From Lactarius indigo (Eukaryota > Basidiomycota > Agaricomycetes > Russulales > Russulaceae): a stretch of DNA of 64,000 bases. Numbering within the stretch: position 1 is the stretch's first letter; each line of letters opens with the position of its first letter. Made by a program: the position numbers and the translations under genes. The notes beneath the pieces are model-generated. The model was not told the DNA's origin and did not search any database. It worked only from the letters and a program-made list of their open reading frames with translations. Below are positions 11,205-23,398 of the stretch, one piece after another. The stretch is from NCBI GenBank assembly GCA_025766275.1, contig JAFKAC010000044.1:1-64000 (forward strand). The letters run 5' to 3'.

Positions 11205-14200
11205 ACGCATCCCGTCTCATCGTGGAGGGCGGCAATGGACTCGGCAAGAGTCTTCTCATCGCGTAGGGCTGTGCTCTTATAGATACCCATACTCAGCTCT
11301 GACCCCGGTCGCTCATTCTACTGTTCGGGATACTAGTATCTTGTTTCTTGATTCTCTCTCCGTCCCATAAGACTTTGGACTGCGTAGCGCAGAATCACCT
11401 GTCATTTACTAGTTGAAGTAAGTCTGTCGTGGTAATCAACAGTCTGACTTAATTTTGCAAGAGGTGTTCAACCCCAAGATGAATGAGTATTGTCCTACTA
11501 GTTTGGATTTGCAAAAATTTTGTACAGCGAAATCTTTGGCTCACAGTTAAGTCCATAAGGATTCGATAGATTGTTGTTATGGATGAGCTATCAGTGTTGT
11601 ATAAAGCGAGTACCGGTGAGGGCTTGCATTGTCATTTCTACACTCAGTATCGATGCTTTACAGCATTAGGGAAGTGAGCGCAGGTTTCCAGCGATTGTCT
11701 CCTCGTCATTTCAGGAACGCCAGTTTTTCAAGGTATTGGTCGTAGCAGGGTAACCTCGCTCCATTGGATGTGGTGATTCGAAAGGGGACCCACGCGAAGC
11801 ACTGGCGAAGATACACCGATCACGATACACTAAAGACGAGGCTCACTCCAAATGTCCACTAGTAGCAGATCCCGCCGCTGGCACCAATAGGGAGCGAGCG
11901 TCGTCAAGGAATTCTCGCCTTTGGCGCCCGGCGGTAGCGATCCCGCTAGCGATCATACAGTCACGCCGGTACCCTAGTACACTTAGAAGTTTGTGCAAGC
12001 TCTTACACGGCGTCATACACTTGGGGAGTTTTTGGCTTCCTCAAGTTCCATGCTTCGGGGACGAGACAAGAGCCAACTACCGTACCTATAAACTCGAACT
12101 TCCCTCTCCAGGCTAGGCACAAAGCCGCGGCCAGGCCTGGCAAACTTGAATTATCTCCAAGATCTCCGTTAGGCGGACGGCTCTTGTTCCGCGGTTTTTC
12201 GCAGAATGTCCTCTTCCGATCGTCGATGCTGTAAATCCTCTACTGAAACCCGGCGCCCTACTGTAAATCTGAACTTTCTGAACCTTGAACGCTTCGTAGA
12301 CCCCATTCATGTCAGGCTGTCAGCGGCTTTGATCCTCTTGCTTGTCTCACCTCCGAACTGTTATGGTTCGTAGGTAAGTTACTGTACTGGTTTACCCCGA
12401 GAAATTTCCACGCGCGCGAGTCCCGCGCCCTCGAGAGGTTACTAGGTTACTCGCTGATTTGAGGTCGGAATCAAGGCCGGAACAGCTCCAGGCCTTGCAG
12501 CGACGCGTACAGAGTATCTAATCCTGTCTTTGCGAGTGCAACCATGTGGATTGGCGGCGTAATTTGGCCAACGTAACTTATATATTACATGGGTCCGATG
12601 CTCGCTGGTACCGAGGTAGGATGTCGGTCCAGTAACTATTCTTGTTCTTGTTTCCGTTTTCCGAACTCCACACACCCACTTCGTGGCCCCCCTGTGTCGA
12701 ACTTCACTCTAGCATCTAGAAGACGTCTCCACTCTCACGCATGCACGATACCTTCCATCACAGTTTTCCCAGCATCGCGGACCTCTCATCATTTTATCTC
12801 CGCACATAAACGGTCTTCAACTGCGCTGTGCTGCTGCTGTCGGTTCATGCACGCGAATACCTCGCGGGGATCTTCACTTTGATCGCTTCTTCGGTTGTTA
12901 TCTCCGCCTCCTGGAACGCGATGACTAGGACCGCCCTGGGCCGCTCGCTATACCCTCTTGCATGCGACCCGCTGTCTCGCGCATATTCTGCAGTAGGGGC
13001 AAATATATTTTAGTGCGTACCCTTACATTGGCTGGTTTCAGATGTGATGGTCGAGGAATGCGTCGTCGTTGCCTGAAGGGCTTCCTTCCGTTTGTCCTCT
13101 CCATTAATTTAAACGCGCTTTTGGATGCCAGGTCGCAAAGATGCAGTTTGAGCCCGGAACGAGAAAACCTCGCGTGATATCACATACGTCGACGATTCGG
13201 GTAGTATTGCAGAAGTGGTCCGAGACGTCGCATCAGCATTTATTGGCGCGGTGTGGTCCGCGCTCCTACAACGACAGTCAGCTGTTCAAGAAAGTGGGGT
13301 ATACTGTGGGATCATGATGCAATCATTGCATCCGCCTTCGCCTTCTTTTTCTGTCTGGAAGCGGACTGATGCTTCCGCACCCTTCGCAAACCGCGACTCT
13401 ACTGGGTGCCAAGGGTACCAACATCCGTCTGTGGGATAACGCATATCCCTTGTTTCTCTCCTGAAGACTGTAACAACGCGACGCTGCTTCCTGACCTTCT
13501 CTGTAGCTATATACATACATAAAGCCGGTATCAACTAAGGCTCCAACCCATTACATTACATGGTCAGAGCCATATCTACCTAGCGTGTTGGGACAACCTG
13601 AATTACTCCGTACATCACGTGGGTTCACAATGGGCTCATCATACCCTTCACCTTCACTCTGTTTTAGATCTTGTTCTTAATCGTGCCTCGAAATTTCTGA
13701 TTTTTGAGCCGTTTTCGACGCTACATAAACGCGGGAGATGCATCTGGATGCATCGGGAGGATGCCAATGGATGTGTGTCGACACACACATGGCAGGGGAT
13801 TTCGAAAGTTCCCTGCTAGGATCAACCAAACCTCAACTTGAAGCTGACTCCAAGTTGTCGGAATAGTAGGGGCTGCCCACTGGATGCGGAGTCCTTTGTA
13901 GTACAGGGCACACACGGGTCTCTCATGAATCTTACATCAAACGGTAACGGTCGCTGTCGGGAACTCGAATGGCCTTTGCCGGCTACCCTCGGTCCCGTGG
14001 CTCCTTGGTCGCGAGCCACACAGCAATGAATCAAATTTCATATTCTCGACTTCGCTTATGACACCAATTTTTCCTTCCTCACGTTCATCCCTCGGATTTG
14101 TACCCTGCTTCTTCTGTCCTCCCGAATTACATTTGGGTAGTCGATGGATGACGATTGGCCTGCAATAGTATCGAGTACCTGCTACCCCACGGCGACATCG

Positions 14201-15348
14201 CTTCTCATCTCCGTCCCGCCGCGGCGAAGCTGCTGTAGAGGGCTTGGACCCAGACGGATTCATGGCAGCTTCTGGTACAGTATCAAGCTAGGACGGTGCT
14301 TCCAATTAGTGTCCTCATACCTCCGGTGAAGGTTCGGCTTCCAGGATCACATCAACCACACCTCGGCGCAAACGCCGTCTTATCCAGGAGTACTGAGAGC
14401 CATGACCTTGTTGGAAGTACGTACGCACCCCATATACGCATGACGGTTTTCAAAACTTCCTGAATACCACCATCTGCTCTGTTATTCTCCACCCTTTTTC
14501 TCTTCTTTCTCGCCGCATTATGTCCTCAAAGCACCCTTCTATCAACTTCCTAAATTTGTGTTTGTTTAGATCGACCAACCTTACTGACTTACCGAACGAG
14601 GGCGTTGCCACATTCATGATCAGGTCCTTTTTCTCTGCTCAAATTATCTTCTTCTCCATTTGTTTCTTCCTCTGCCTTCTCGCGTGGGCGATGTATGCGA
14701 TTGATTTAGGGTGTCCAGACCTAAGTGCTCATGCGATCTTGTGCCACGCGTGCATCGCTCATCGCCGTCTTCGAGTAATTCTGTTAGGTTATCGTGAAGG
14801 CGCTGGTACTTCATGGTTGTCAGAAGTGCGATGGCAATGTCGCTTTCTCTTCCCACGCGCACTGGTGCAACTTCATCTATCTACTGTGATTCTTGAAACT
14901 CGAACGACGGCAAGACGGCGACTATAATAATGGTGGTCGTTGTTCTTTTCTTTTTGCTTCCGAGGGGGTCCCCAAGAATAGATACGAATCACGATCTATG
15001 CCTCGCGAGGAATCTAGCTGGTTATATTGACATGGGAGGTGAGCTAATTGTGCGCGTTTGGGAAGGCAATGGCTCGTTTCCAGTGGCTCGTTTCCAGCCT
15101 ATCGCTGCAACCTCGGTTAAGCAGAAATTCTCGGTTAGGAAACCAAGGTAGCTCACCAACCGGCTTACCCCTGCTACGTGCGATCCAGCTGGCTTCTTTC
15201 TCCCTGGAGTATAAAACAATTCCCTCATTCAGACCCATGGTATTCCTCCTTCATCCGTCCGCTCCTTTCCCCCCTTCGTCCGCTCCTTGAGCCAGACTAG
15301 TCCGCTAGTTGCGCCTATTCCTTTTTGCGACCTCCTAAGCCAGTTAGC
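11205..15348. other. Long intergenic region, no recognised gene
   Basis: About 4.1 kb between the septin stop and the transporter start. Reading frames are short and unrecognised on both strands; the longest, 14520-14927 (+, 135 codons), has one hydrophobic stretch but no family signature. The 13.2-14.5 kb part is pyrimidine-rich in places. Nearer the transporter there is a 14-bp direct repeat (ggctcgtttccag units, 15071-15098). Degenerate or non-coding RNA genes cannot be excluded. Confidence 0.4.
15210..15216 (+). promoter_or_regulatory. TATA box of the oligopeptide transporter gene
   Basis: TATAAAA about 135 bp upstream of the ATG at 15349, followed by a pyrimidine-rich leader. Spacing and context fit a fungal core promoter, with transcription probably starting about 30 bp downstream. 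Confidence 0.55.
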
Positions 15349-18246
15349 ATGTCGTTCTCCGAGGATGAAAAGAGGTCTGCTGACCTCGATATGCACGACC
15401 CTGAGTTTCTTTTTGGTGTTTCTGTGAGTCATTTCTCTATCTTCATACAGCTCACGGTGCTCACCTACTTGGTACAATCACAATAGGGTGTTCCCTACGA
15501 TGACGACGAAGATCCCAACTTCGACTCAACAGCCATTATTTTGGAAGACGAATCTCCGTATCCCGAAGTGCGGTCCGCTGTGGCCAACACGGACGATCCC
15601 GAGATGCCAGCGTCCACTTTGCGCGCTTGGGTCATTGGCATCATTTGGGCTATCCTTGTCCCTGGTATCAACCAATTCTTCTTCTTCAGATACCCTTCCG
15701 TGAACCTCACTTCGGTATGTGTTCCGCTACCACTTCCCTACCTTTATCTCTGTTCTGAGATGCATTCCTTTTGTGGACAAGATCGTACCCCTGCTTGTAA
15801 GTTTTCCCATTGGCAAAGCCTGGGCACGCTACATTCCCAATGTGACGCTCTTCGGCGTGGAACTCAATCCGGGTCCTTTCACGATTAAAGAACATGTCAT
15901 CATCACGATCATGGCTTCAGTCGGATCCATACCCGCTTACGCCGTAAGTACCGCATTTTTCTGAACAGCTAATTTGTGCATTTCTTACGCCACGTTTAGA
16001 CCGATATCGTTGCCGTCCAAAAGGTCTTCTACAACCAGAATCCCAGCTTCGGATGTGAGTTGTGAGAGATCTGAACTTTCACAGATCGGACTTAATCCTC
16101 TTGCTTAGATCAATGGCTTCTGGTCATGTCCACCCAATTGATCGGTTTCTCAATCGGTGGTATCTGCAAGCGTTTCCTCGTCGATCCCCCGTCAATGATC
16201 TGGCCCAGCAGTCTCGTCGTCGCTGCCCTCTTCAATACCATGCACTCCTTGGAGACCAACGGTACTCAAGGCCACACTGGCATCACCCGTGGGCGCTTCT
16301 TCATCTATGTCTTTATCGGCTACTTCTGCTACAGTCAGTCTATCTCTGGATTTGTTGACTTACCTTCGGGTCTCACTTTTCCCTTAGATTTCTTGCCATC
16401 TTACCTGTTCACCGCATTGTCTAGCTTCTCATGGGTCTGCTGGATCGCACCCAAAAACGCCAAGATTAACCAATTGTTTGGTACCACCCACGGCCTGGCC
16501 ATGGGTGTTCTCACCTTTGACTGGGGTCAAATTACTGCCTTCACCAATTCACCTCTTCCCGCTCCGTGGTGGGCAGCTGCCCACACTGGTATCGCTGTCG
16601 TATTCTTTGCCTGGATCCTAGTCCCCATTCTTTATGTGAGTTCAATCTATCGCTTATTCGTTTCTTTTTTATGACCACTTGCCCATAGTACACCAATACG
16701 TGGTACACCGGGTTCTTGCCCCTGGTCTCCTCACGCTCCTTTGACAACACTGGCGCCTCCTACAACGTCTCGCGCATCATCAACGATGATTTAACCTTCA
16801 ATCATGAAGCCTACAAGGCCTACAGTCCCATTTTTCTCTCCGTAACCTTCGCTATTTCCTACGGTCTCTCATTCGCCTCTATCACTTCTACCCTCTCACA
16901 CACCTTAATCTACTACCGCAAGCAGATCTGGAATCAGGCCCGTCGTTCGCTCTCTGAGCAGCCTGATATCCACGCTCGCCTCATGTCCGTTTACAAGGGT
17001 GTTCCCGATTGGTGGTATCTCGTCATCTTCTGTGCGTCTATGAGATGGGGAGGCTCGGGGCGTACAACAAGTACTGATACTCCTTTGTAGTGTCCATGTT
17101 TGTGTCCGGTGTTGTTGCCATAGAGGTCTGGGACACAAATTTCCCTGTCTGGGCTTTCGTTCTCGCTCTCGCCATCGGTGCGTTTCTAAACACCCGCTGC
17201 GTGTTCTCGTATTCTATATCTGGATAACTGGTTGACGTGCCTCCCCCCATTCAGCATTCTTGTATGTCATCCCAATTGGTGTCATTATGGCTGTTGCGAA
17301 CCAGACAGTCGGTCTTAACGTCATCACGGAGCTTATCATCGGCTACCTCCTCCCTGGTAAACCGATTGCGATGATGATGTTCAAGACATGGGGTTTCATC
17401 ACCATGAACCAAGCGATAACCTTCACCAATGACTTCAAGGTTGGCCACTACATGAAGATTCCTCCCCGCCCCATGTTCTTCTGTCAAGTCGTCGCCACTA
17501 TCATTGCCGGCACCGTGCAGCTCGCTGTGCAGGCTTGGCTATTCTCGAACGTTGAGGGCCTTTGCACCCCCGAACAGAAAGACGGCTTTATTTGCCCTTC
17601 AACCACTGTGTTCGGCACCGCATCGATAATCGTGCGTCACATCTTTCCCTAAAATTTCGCCACTTTTGCTAATACCTTCTTTGTAGTGGGGTGTCATCGG
17701 CCCGCAACGTCTCTTCTCGCAGGGCCAACTTTACCACGGCCTCGTATTCTTCTTCTTGATTGGTGCAATCCTTCCATTTGTCCAGTGGACGCTCCATAGG
17801 AAGTTCAAGATTATGTTCCTGAGATACCTCAACTTCCCGCTCCTTTTCGTCGCCATGAGTGCCATGCCACCCGCAACACCCATGAATTTTGTGCCTTGGG
17901 TAACCATTTGCTTTATATTCAACTACCTCGTCCGCCGCCGCCACTTCAGCTGGTGGGCCAAGTACAACTGTGCGTCTACTATTTTGTATTTGACTCCCAT
18001 GGCAATCCCTGGATTCCTGATTCATTTGACATGGTAGATGTGCTGTCCGCTGCTTTGGATGCAGCTTACGCTATCGGTACTGTCGTCATCTTCTTTATTC
18101 TTCAATACCCGGACAATGGCAAGATCGGCCTCAACACTATCCAGAACTGGTGGGGCAACACGGTGTACCTCAACACGGCCGATGCCACTGGCGTTCCTGA
18201 CAGGATCCTCCCAGACGGCCAAACGTTTGGCCCTACAACCTGGTAA
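15349..18246 (+). CDS. OPT-family oligopeptide transporter
   Basis: Proton-coupled transporter of the oligopeptide transporter (OPT) family for small peptides, possibly including glutathione, at the plasma membrane. Eleven exons: 15349-15423, 15487-15714, 15782-15943, 16000-16054, 16109-16333, 16388-16635, 16689-17031, 17091-17177, 17255-17631, 17687-17969 and 18038-18246. They total 2292 bp with all phases agreeing, giving 763 residues, typical for fungal OPTs. Visible signatures: a short acidic N-terminus, NQFFFFRYPSV, VELNPGPFTIKEH (NPG motif), the FNTMHSLE segment, FSWVCWIAP, HYMKIPPRPMFFCQ (KIPPR motif), WGVIGPQRLFS and the terminal NWWGNTVYLNTAD region. Many hydrophobic segments fit 12-16 membrane spans. 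The intron 16334-16387 is 54 bp with no in-frame stop, so a retained form would add 18 residues inside a membrane region. The substrate cannot be inferred from sequence alone. Confidence 0.93.
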
Positions 18247-19129
18247 AAGCAACCGGCGCTGGAGGTCAACTCACCACCATATGTTGCAGTAGTTCACTTT
18301 CGGGTTGCGCGCATACACCACAACCCTCGCAGAACCTTGACATCACAGCGTTATCACTATGTCACCACTGCTTCTACGCAACTGTCGCGGTCGAGAGGAA
18401 ACGAGGACACGGTATTGTCCTATATCTTTACGGAAATTCTTGCTACAGACCTGTATCCACTCCTTTATGTAGAGCATCGGTTTCCCGCCTTGTAAACCAT
18501 CAGTTTAATTTAGCGAGCGCCTCTAATACTTCTGTGCGATACCCAAGTTCAAATTTGAAACGAATTGTCCCGTATCACGTTCAGCCGCGGCGAGCCGCCC
18601 CTTATCGAACTTATCGCCCCACTAAGGATCTTGAAGCCTTGTCCTCCCTCATCTCATCTCATCTCATCTACGTCTTCCCTTTAGGGACTACCTTTCCATG
18701 AAATCTCAAATGCTTGGCTACGGCGGTGAGGACGACAGAAGATAAATGCAATAGCCGCGGTTAAAACGAAGCGCGACTCAGACATGATGGTAGCCGGGCC
18801 CTCTTCCGGAATTTTGGGACATAAATCACGTGCAAACTTGAAGTATGTAATCAGAAATACCCAAATGAGCACCTTGTCCTTGACCTTGTCGCTAGATTCT
18901 TGTAACAACACCATAGTTGAGGGAACCACTTGGAAGGAACGATACGTCCGAAAGGGAGGGAACTATAGGCGCCGTCATTCTCCTTCGGTGTAAATGTATA
19001 CGTATTCGTGGCGGTGCCTGTCCATTCCGAGTCCCCTTGGTGTTCCTGCGACACCAATGGCAATCTTCGATGTGAACGTCTCCACCATCTCCAACTTTTC
19101 TAGTAAATTACCCACACGTATACTGCGCG
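18247..19129. other. Intergenic, upstream region of F-box array copy A
   Basis: About 880 bp between the transporter and copy A. The last 200 bp resemble the DNA upstream of array copy E and of the relic copies: a CCGAAAGGGAGGG-like block near 18948, a TAGGCGCCGTC block near 18966 and a GTGTAAATGTATACG segment near 18989. A short minus-strand frame at 18681-18929 has hydrophobic parts, but I cannot assign it. Confidence 0.4.
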
Positions 19130-19562
19130 ATGGCCGATTACACTTCCCTTCCAGTGGACGCGCACAATAATGGAACGGTGTTTCTCGAGCATGCCTGGAA
19201 CATCGGCAGAGCTTACCGAAATCGGGCCATGGAACTAATTTCCATATGCCAACTCCTCTCTCGAATCGCCCCACCAAAGTTTGCGCACGAAGATGCCGAG
19301 CTGAGAAGGTGATCAACCGCCCTGAGTTTCTTCACAGTTTGTCTTCATCTCTCTGATTTTCTTGTAGAGTGCGTCGCGTGTGTGATCTTGCATTGCGTTC
19401 CGCTGCGGATTCGGGAACGAAAGTGACTGATGAAGCGAACACACGATTTAAAGAAGCAACTCAGATGTTGAGTAACCACTCAGCGAGATGGCGTCGTCTG
19501 TGAACAGCAATGCCGGAAGTACTCAAACCTCTCCACTGACTCCCATTCTGGCAGAGACCTCC

Positions 19563-19573
19563 CGCTCACCATC

Positions 19574-19577
<4 letters not shown>
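19563..19577 (+). repeat. LINE target-site duplication, left copy
   Basis: The 15-bp string cgctcaccatctatt at 19563-19577 recurs at 37309-37323, on the other side of the LINE. The poly-T tract follows at once, and the intact paralogs have one similar copy at this point of exon 3. The exact length is 13-15 bp because the poly-T edge is ambiguous. Confidence 0.9.

Positions 19578-19605
<28 letters not shown>
19578..19605 (-). repeat. Poly-A tail of the LINE (poly-T on plus strand)
   Basis: Twenty-eight T in a row directly after the left target duplication; it marks the 3' end of the minus-strand LINE and target-primed reverse transcription. Confidence 0.9.
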
Positions 19606-19606
<1 letters not shown>

Positions 19607-19884
19607 GATCAATATTTATTCTGGGATGCGTAATACGAGTTACAGACCAGTCACAGCAGAGCAGAGCCGTATTTAAGAAACACATTCGAGCCGAAGAGGC
19701 GCCCCCGAGAATCGTAAGTACGGAACCGAAACATCAGAGAAAAGTTCGAGACGTGGCAACCACGAGGGTCACCGGGCATACAGTCACAAGCCGAAGCCGA
19801 GAAGGAATATATATGCGGCATAAAGACCGCGGAGTCAGACAGTCCGAAGACGAGCGAGGAAACCAAACCTCAGTGTGCACCTAC

Positions 19885-22855
19885 CTAGTCGGGTTCGGGG
19901 GGCACGGGTATAGGGGGACCGGATTCCGGCTTGGAGAGCGCGCGAGTCTGGTCGAAGAAGGCTAGGAGTTTCCCTACGCCCCGCTTCTCGGATAGGAGAG
20001 CGGTGAATGGGTAGAGAGGGGGCGTAGGGGGGATCGCGAACCGGAGGATGCCGGTATCGATGCGGTCCTGGAGATAGCGCGGGCAATGGTGGATGATGTG
20101 CTCCGCAGTGCGTAGAGCCTCGCCGCACGGGCAGGACTCGTTTTCGGGGGGGTCATTGGGGCGGAAGCGGCGGACATAGGTGCCCGTAAAGGCGTGGTCT
20201 GTCGCCACTTGCATGAGGGTGGATGTGCTGCGCCGTGTGTGTTTGGCGCGCCGCCGACCCGATGGTTCTTTTTCAGCTGCTGTGGCCTGCAGCCAGAGGG
20301 GGTGATGGTTGGTAGGGTGGGGACGGTGGATGTCGGAATGAGTGTGAGCAAAGGAGAGTGGTTCCCCAACCACTTGGAGTCGGAACTGCGGGATTAGCCG
20401 CGCTTCTTGCCAGGAGGCGTTCCAGCCATGGAAGGCGAGCTCACGTGCTCGAGCCTTTTGGAATGCTGCAGAGTTGACGCGATTCAGCCCATCAGGGGGT
20501 TCGCGTGTGCAGGCCTCGGTCGCCAGGTCCCATGCCCTCATCTGCCCAACTAGATCAGCGTCCACCGGGGTCCAGGCTAAGTAAAGTTTAAAGCGCCGAT
20601 GACGGAGCGCAAGGGTGGTCATAGACTGGTGAAACATCAGCGCGGCAGCCTGCGCCGTCCGAGACCAGGGGTTTTTGACCCCATGAATCGCCGAGTCAGA
20701 GTTAGTGAAGACGTAAATGAAGTCCGGAGGGGGCACCTCCTCTGTATAGTACATGGCCAGGGCCTCCGCAGTCTTCGCCAACGCAAAGCAGTCGACGTCG
20801 AACTGTAGGACCCCATAGCCCAACACCCAGCTCAGTTCCGTTAGAGCCGCCCCCCCATCGTAAAAGGTGGCTGCCGCCGCGCCCACCTTGAGCCCGTCCT
20901 CGCGATCCTGTGCGGACACGCGGGCCTGGGCGTGGATGATCAACGTACTAAATCCTTCGGCAGTCCGGGTAAGGGACCGCGTCCAGTCTTTCCGCGAGAT
21001 AGGGTTTCCAGCCCCAATGTGCACCAGCTGCGTCGCCCAGTTGGGAACCTCCCAGGGAGCAGTGGCGGTGACGTCGACGCGCGGGCCATCAGATGGCACA
21101 CGCGCGGCAAGCAATTCAAGCGCCGTTGGTGGACGGCGGCGTCGCCCAGGCGCGACGTGGGAACCTGGGACCACCTGTGGGAAGTCCCCCTGGCCCGGGA
21201 CGTACCACTCCGGTCCGAGCCGACACAGGAGTTGGGACGCCCGGGGTAGCCTGTAAAGCCGCAACGCAGACGTGTGAGTAAGTTGCTCCACCCACTGACG
21301 CATAGGCATCATGCGGGTGAAGACCAAGAGGGAGGCACGCGGCGCCGTGTGGAACGAGCCCGTGACTACTTTTACCATCTCATTCTGCACGACTTGCAGC
21401 TTTTTGATGAGCTTCGCTACTCCTTTGGGCTTAAACCAGAGCTGGCAGCCATAGGAGAGCACGGGGAGGCAGACGGCGTTGAGAACCAACCGCCAGTTCG
21501 CCATGGAAAGGCCCCGTATGGTGTTGCCGAGGATCATCAGCGCCCGGATAGAAGCGCGTGCCCTGTTGCACATGATGTCCACATGCGGCTCCCAATTGAG
21601 GCGACGGTGGAAGAAGAACCCGAGGTATCTCAGGGTTTCCGCCGGCCGCACAACGTACTCCGTCCCATCCGCTGGTAAGGACAGGCCAGTCGGGGGAGGG
21701 ATGGGGTTCCGCTCCCACGGACGTTGGAAAAACATGAGCTCCGTCTTATCCGGCTCGATGGCTAGACCAGACAGGCGGAGCATTTCTTCGCACACCGAGT
21801 ACCTAGCCCGCAGAAGGGTGGTGACCCCCTCCCACGACTCGGCGCAGGCGAACAGGATGCCATCATCCACGTACATCCCCAGAGATGAGTTGTTCCAGTT
21901 CCTCATTCTGTGTAGCAGGGGAGACGTGTAGGCGATGGAGAGAACCGGCGACAGGGGCGAGCCCTGCGGCACACCCACCGGTTGTCCCTGGTCACGAGCG
22001 AGCATCCCGTTGAACCGAAGCTTAACGCGACGGTCCGCAAGGAAGTGCCGTAACCATCCGACCATCTCCGGGGCGAATCCCATGCGATCCACCAGGGCAC
22101 AGAGGCGCGCGTGGTGGACATGGTCAAAGAAGCCCTGGACGTCGAACAGGAGTATCCCACACTTCAGACCGGCGCCATGGGCAGCCTGGATGTCATGAAG
22201 GAGGGTAAGGCCCGCGTCGAGACAGGAAGAGTACATGCGACCGCCAAATTGATTGGTCGGGATGAGCTCCTCAGCCACGAGCGCGTGCTGGATGCGTTTG
22301 GCGACCACCTTCTCCAGGAGCTTAGACATGCACTCCAGGAGCGAGATGGGCCGATGTGCTTTAGCAAGCGTGTAGTCTGGCCTGCCCGGTTTGGGTATGA
22401 CCACGACCACCGCGCTCTTCCAGCGGGCCGGGTGGTATCGCTGCTGAAGGCAAGACTCGAAGAGCCAGGTCAGCGTGACACCAATCCCCTTCCACCCCTC
22501 CGCATCTGGGTCGCCCAATGCGCATTTAAGCAGGAACCACCCGATGCCAGATTCGCCAGGAGCAGATGAGTTTGACGCCGCGTGAAGCAAGCTATCGCAC
22601 TCGCCCTCAGTGAGGGGATCATGCTCCCGGGTAGGCCGGCTCGGGGGGTCCGAAGGGAGGAGGGAGGGGACGTCTGCGCGAGGAGCCGCAAAGAAGCGCT
22701 TACCCAAAATCTCCGCCATTTTACCGTGTTCGAACTGAAGGTCACCGTCAGCGTCCTTCAGAGCAGGGATGCGCGTGGTGCTCCTGCCATGCCTCCAGGA
22801 CGCAACTTCCCACACGTTGGAGGAAGTGACAACTCCGTCTGCCCACGTCCGCTTC
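19885..22855 (-). pseudogene. LINE ORF2, 3' part: reverse transcriptase and RNase H
   Basis: Downstream part of ORF2, separated from its start by the LTR element. Excising that element and one 5-bp duplication joins it in frame to 30684-31780, giving an open frame of 1355 residues; residue numbers here use that joined frame. RT motifs: PISLLECMSKLLEKV, the FDVQGFFDHV block, GVPQGSPLSPVLS and the catalytic MYVDDG at about 694-697. An RNase H-like domain follows, with acidic residues in FYDGG, AKTAEALA and TNSDSAI (about 1030-1090). The C-terminus has a Cys/His cluster, CPCGEALRTAEHIIHHC, common in I/Tad-type ORF2 proteins. There are no stops or frameshifts in this part. Confidence 0.92.
22851..22855 (+). 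repeat. 5-bp target-site duplication of the LTR element, left
   Basis: gcttc immediately outside the left LTR; the same gcttc stands at 30679-30683 outside the right LTR. Five base pairs is normal for Ty3-type integrases. Confidence 0.92.
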
Positions 22856-23366
22856 TGTTACGCTCCACCGGCGTTAGTCCGACTTGGACTCGTGAAAGGC
22901 GTAATCGACTTAGCGAAGGTTAAGCGAATGGGGATCACGTGTCAACCCAACGCGAGCTGAACAGGGGCACACCGGCACACGCTGCAGCGAAAAGACAAAG
23001 AAGAGTATCCCTTGGTGGACACTGTAGAAGAAGTACTCTTAGTCAAAGACTAAGGCAGACAAGAGACGATACAAGAGGTGGATTGAAGAAGACCAAGATG
23101 GGGTCTCTTGGTCTTCCGAGTCGACTACTTATACAGATACGCGCGGGCTTTAAAGCGCCGCTTAGAATGATACGTAACCAATAGCGTAACTAGCTCGAAC
23201 CCTAGTACAACTATCCTAGGAATGAGTCATACATGAGTCACAATCACATGCGACCTACTATGCTGACTGATGTGGTGTAAGAATCCATGACTAATGCTGT
23301 TACCGGACCGTAGTCATAACCGGTCATGAGTCGTGTATAATGAGTCATTGAGTCCGTATCGTAACA
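22856..23366 (-). repeat. 3' LTR of the chromovirus (left copy)
   Basis: 511 bp, TG...CA ends within the inverted tips TGTTAC/GTAACA. Reads identical to the right copy. It contains a perfect inverted repeat with 11-bp arms (23088-23098 and 23106-23116, 7-nt loop). The open 81-codon frame inside each LTR is not a gene. Confidence 0.95.
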
Positions 23367-23379
23367 TCACCCCCTTTTC
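23367..23379 (-). promoter_or_regulatory. Polypurine tract of the chromovirus
   Basis: Directly next to the 3' LTR; in element sense gaaaagggggtga ends at the LTR boundary. Position and purine content fit the plus-strand DNA primer site. Confidence 0.8.
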
Positions 23380-23398
23380 AGTAGTGAGGCCCACCTCA

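Noticed and set aside
14520..14927. 135-codon frame with a hydrophobic stretch
   Set aside because: No family signature, no supporting exon structure and an ordinary length for chance in 4 kb of intergenic DNA.
22939..23184. Identical 81-codon plus-strand frames at 22939-23184 and 30251-30496
   Set aside because: They lie inside the two LTRs, antisense to the element, and exist only because the LTRs are direct repeats.
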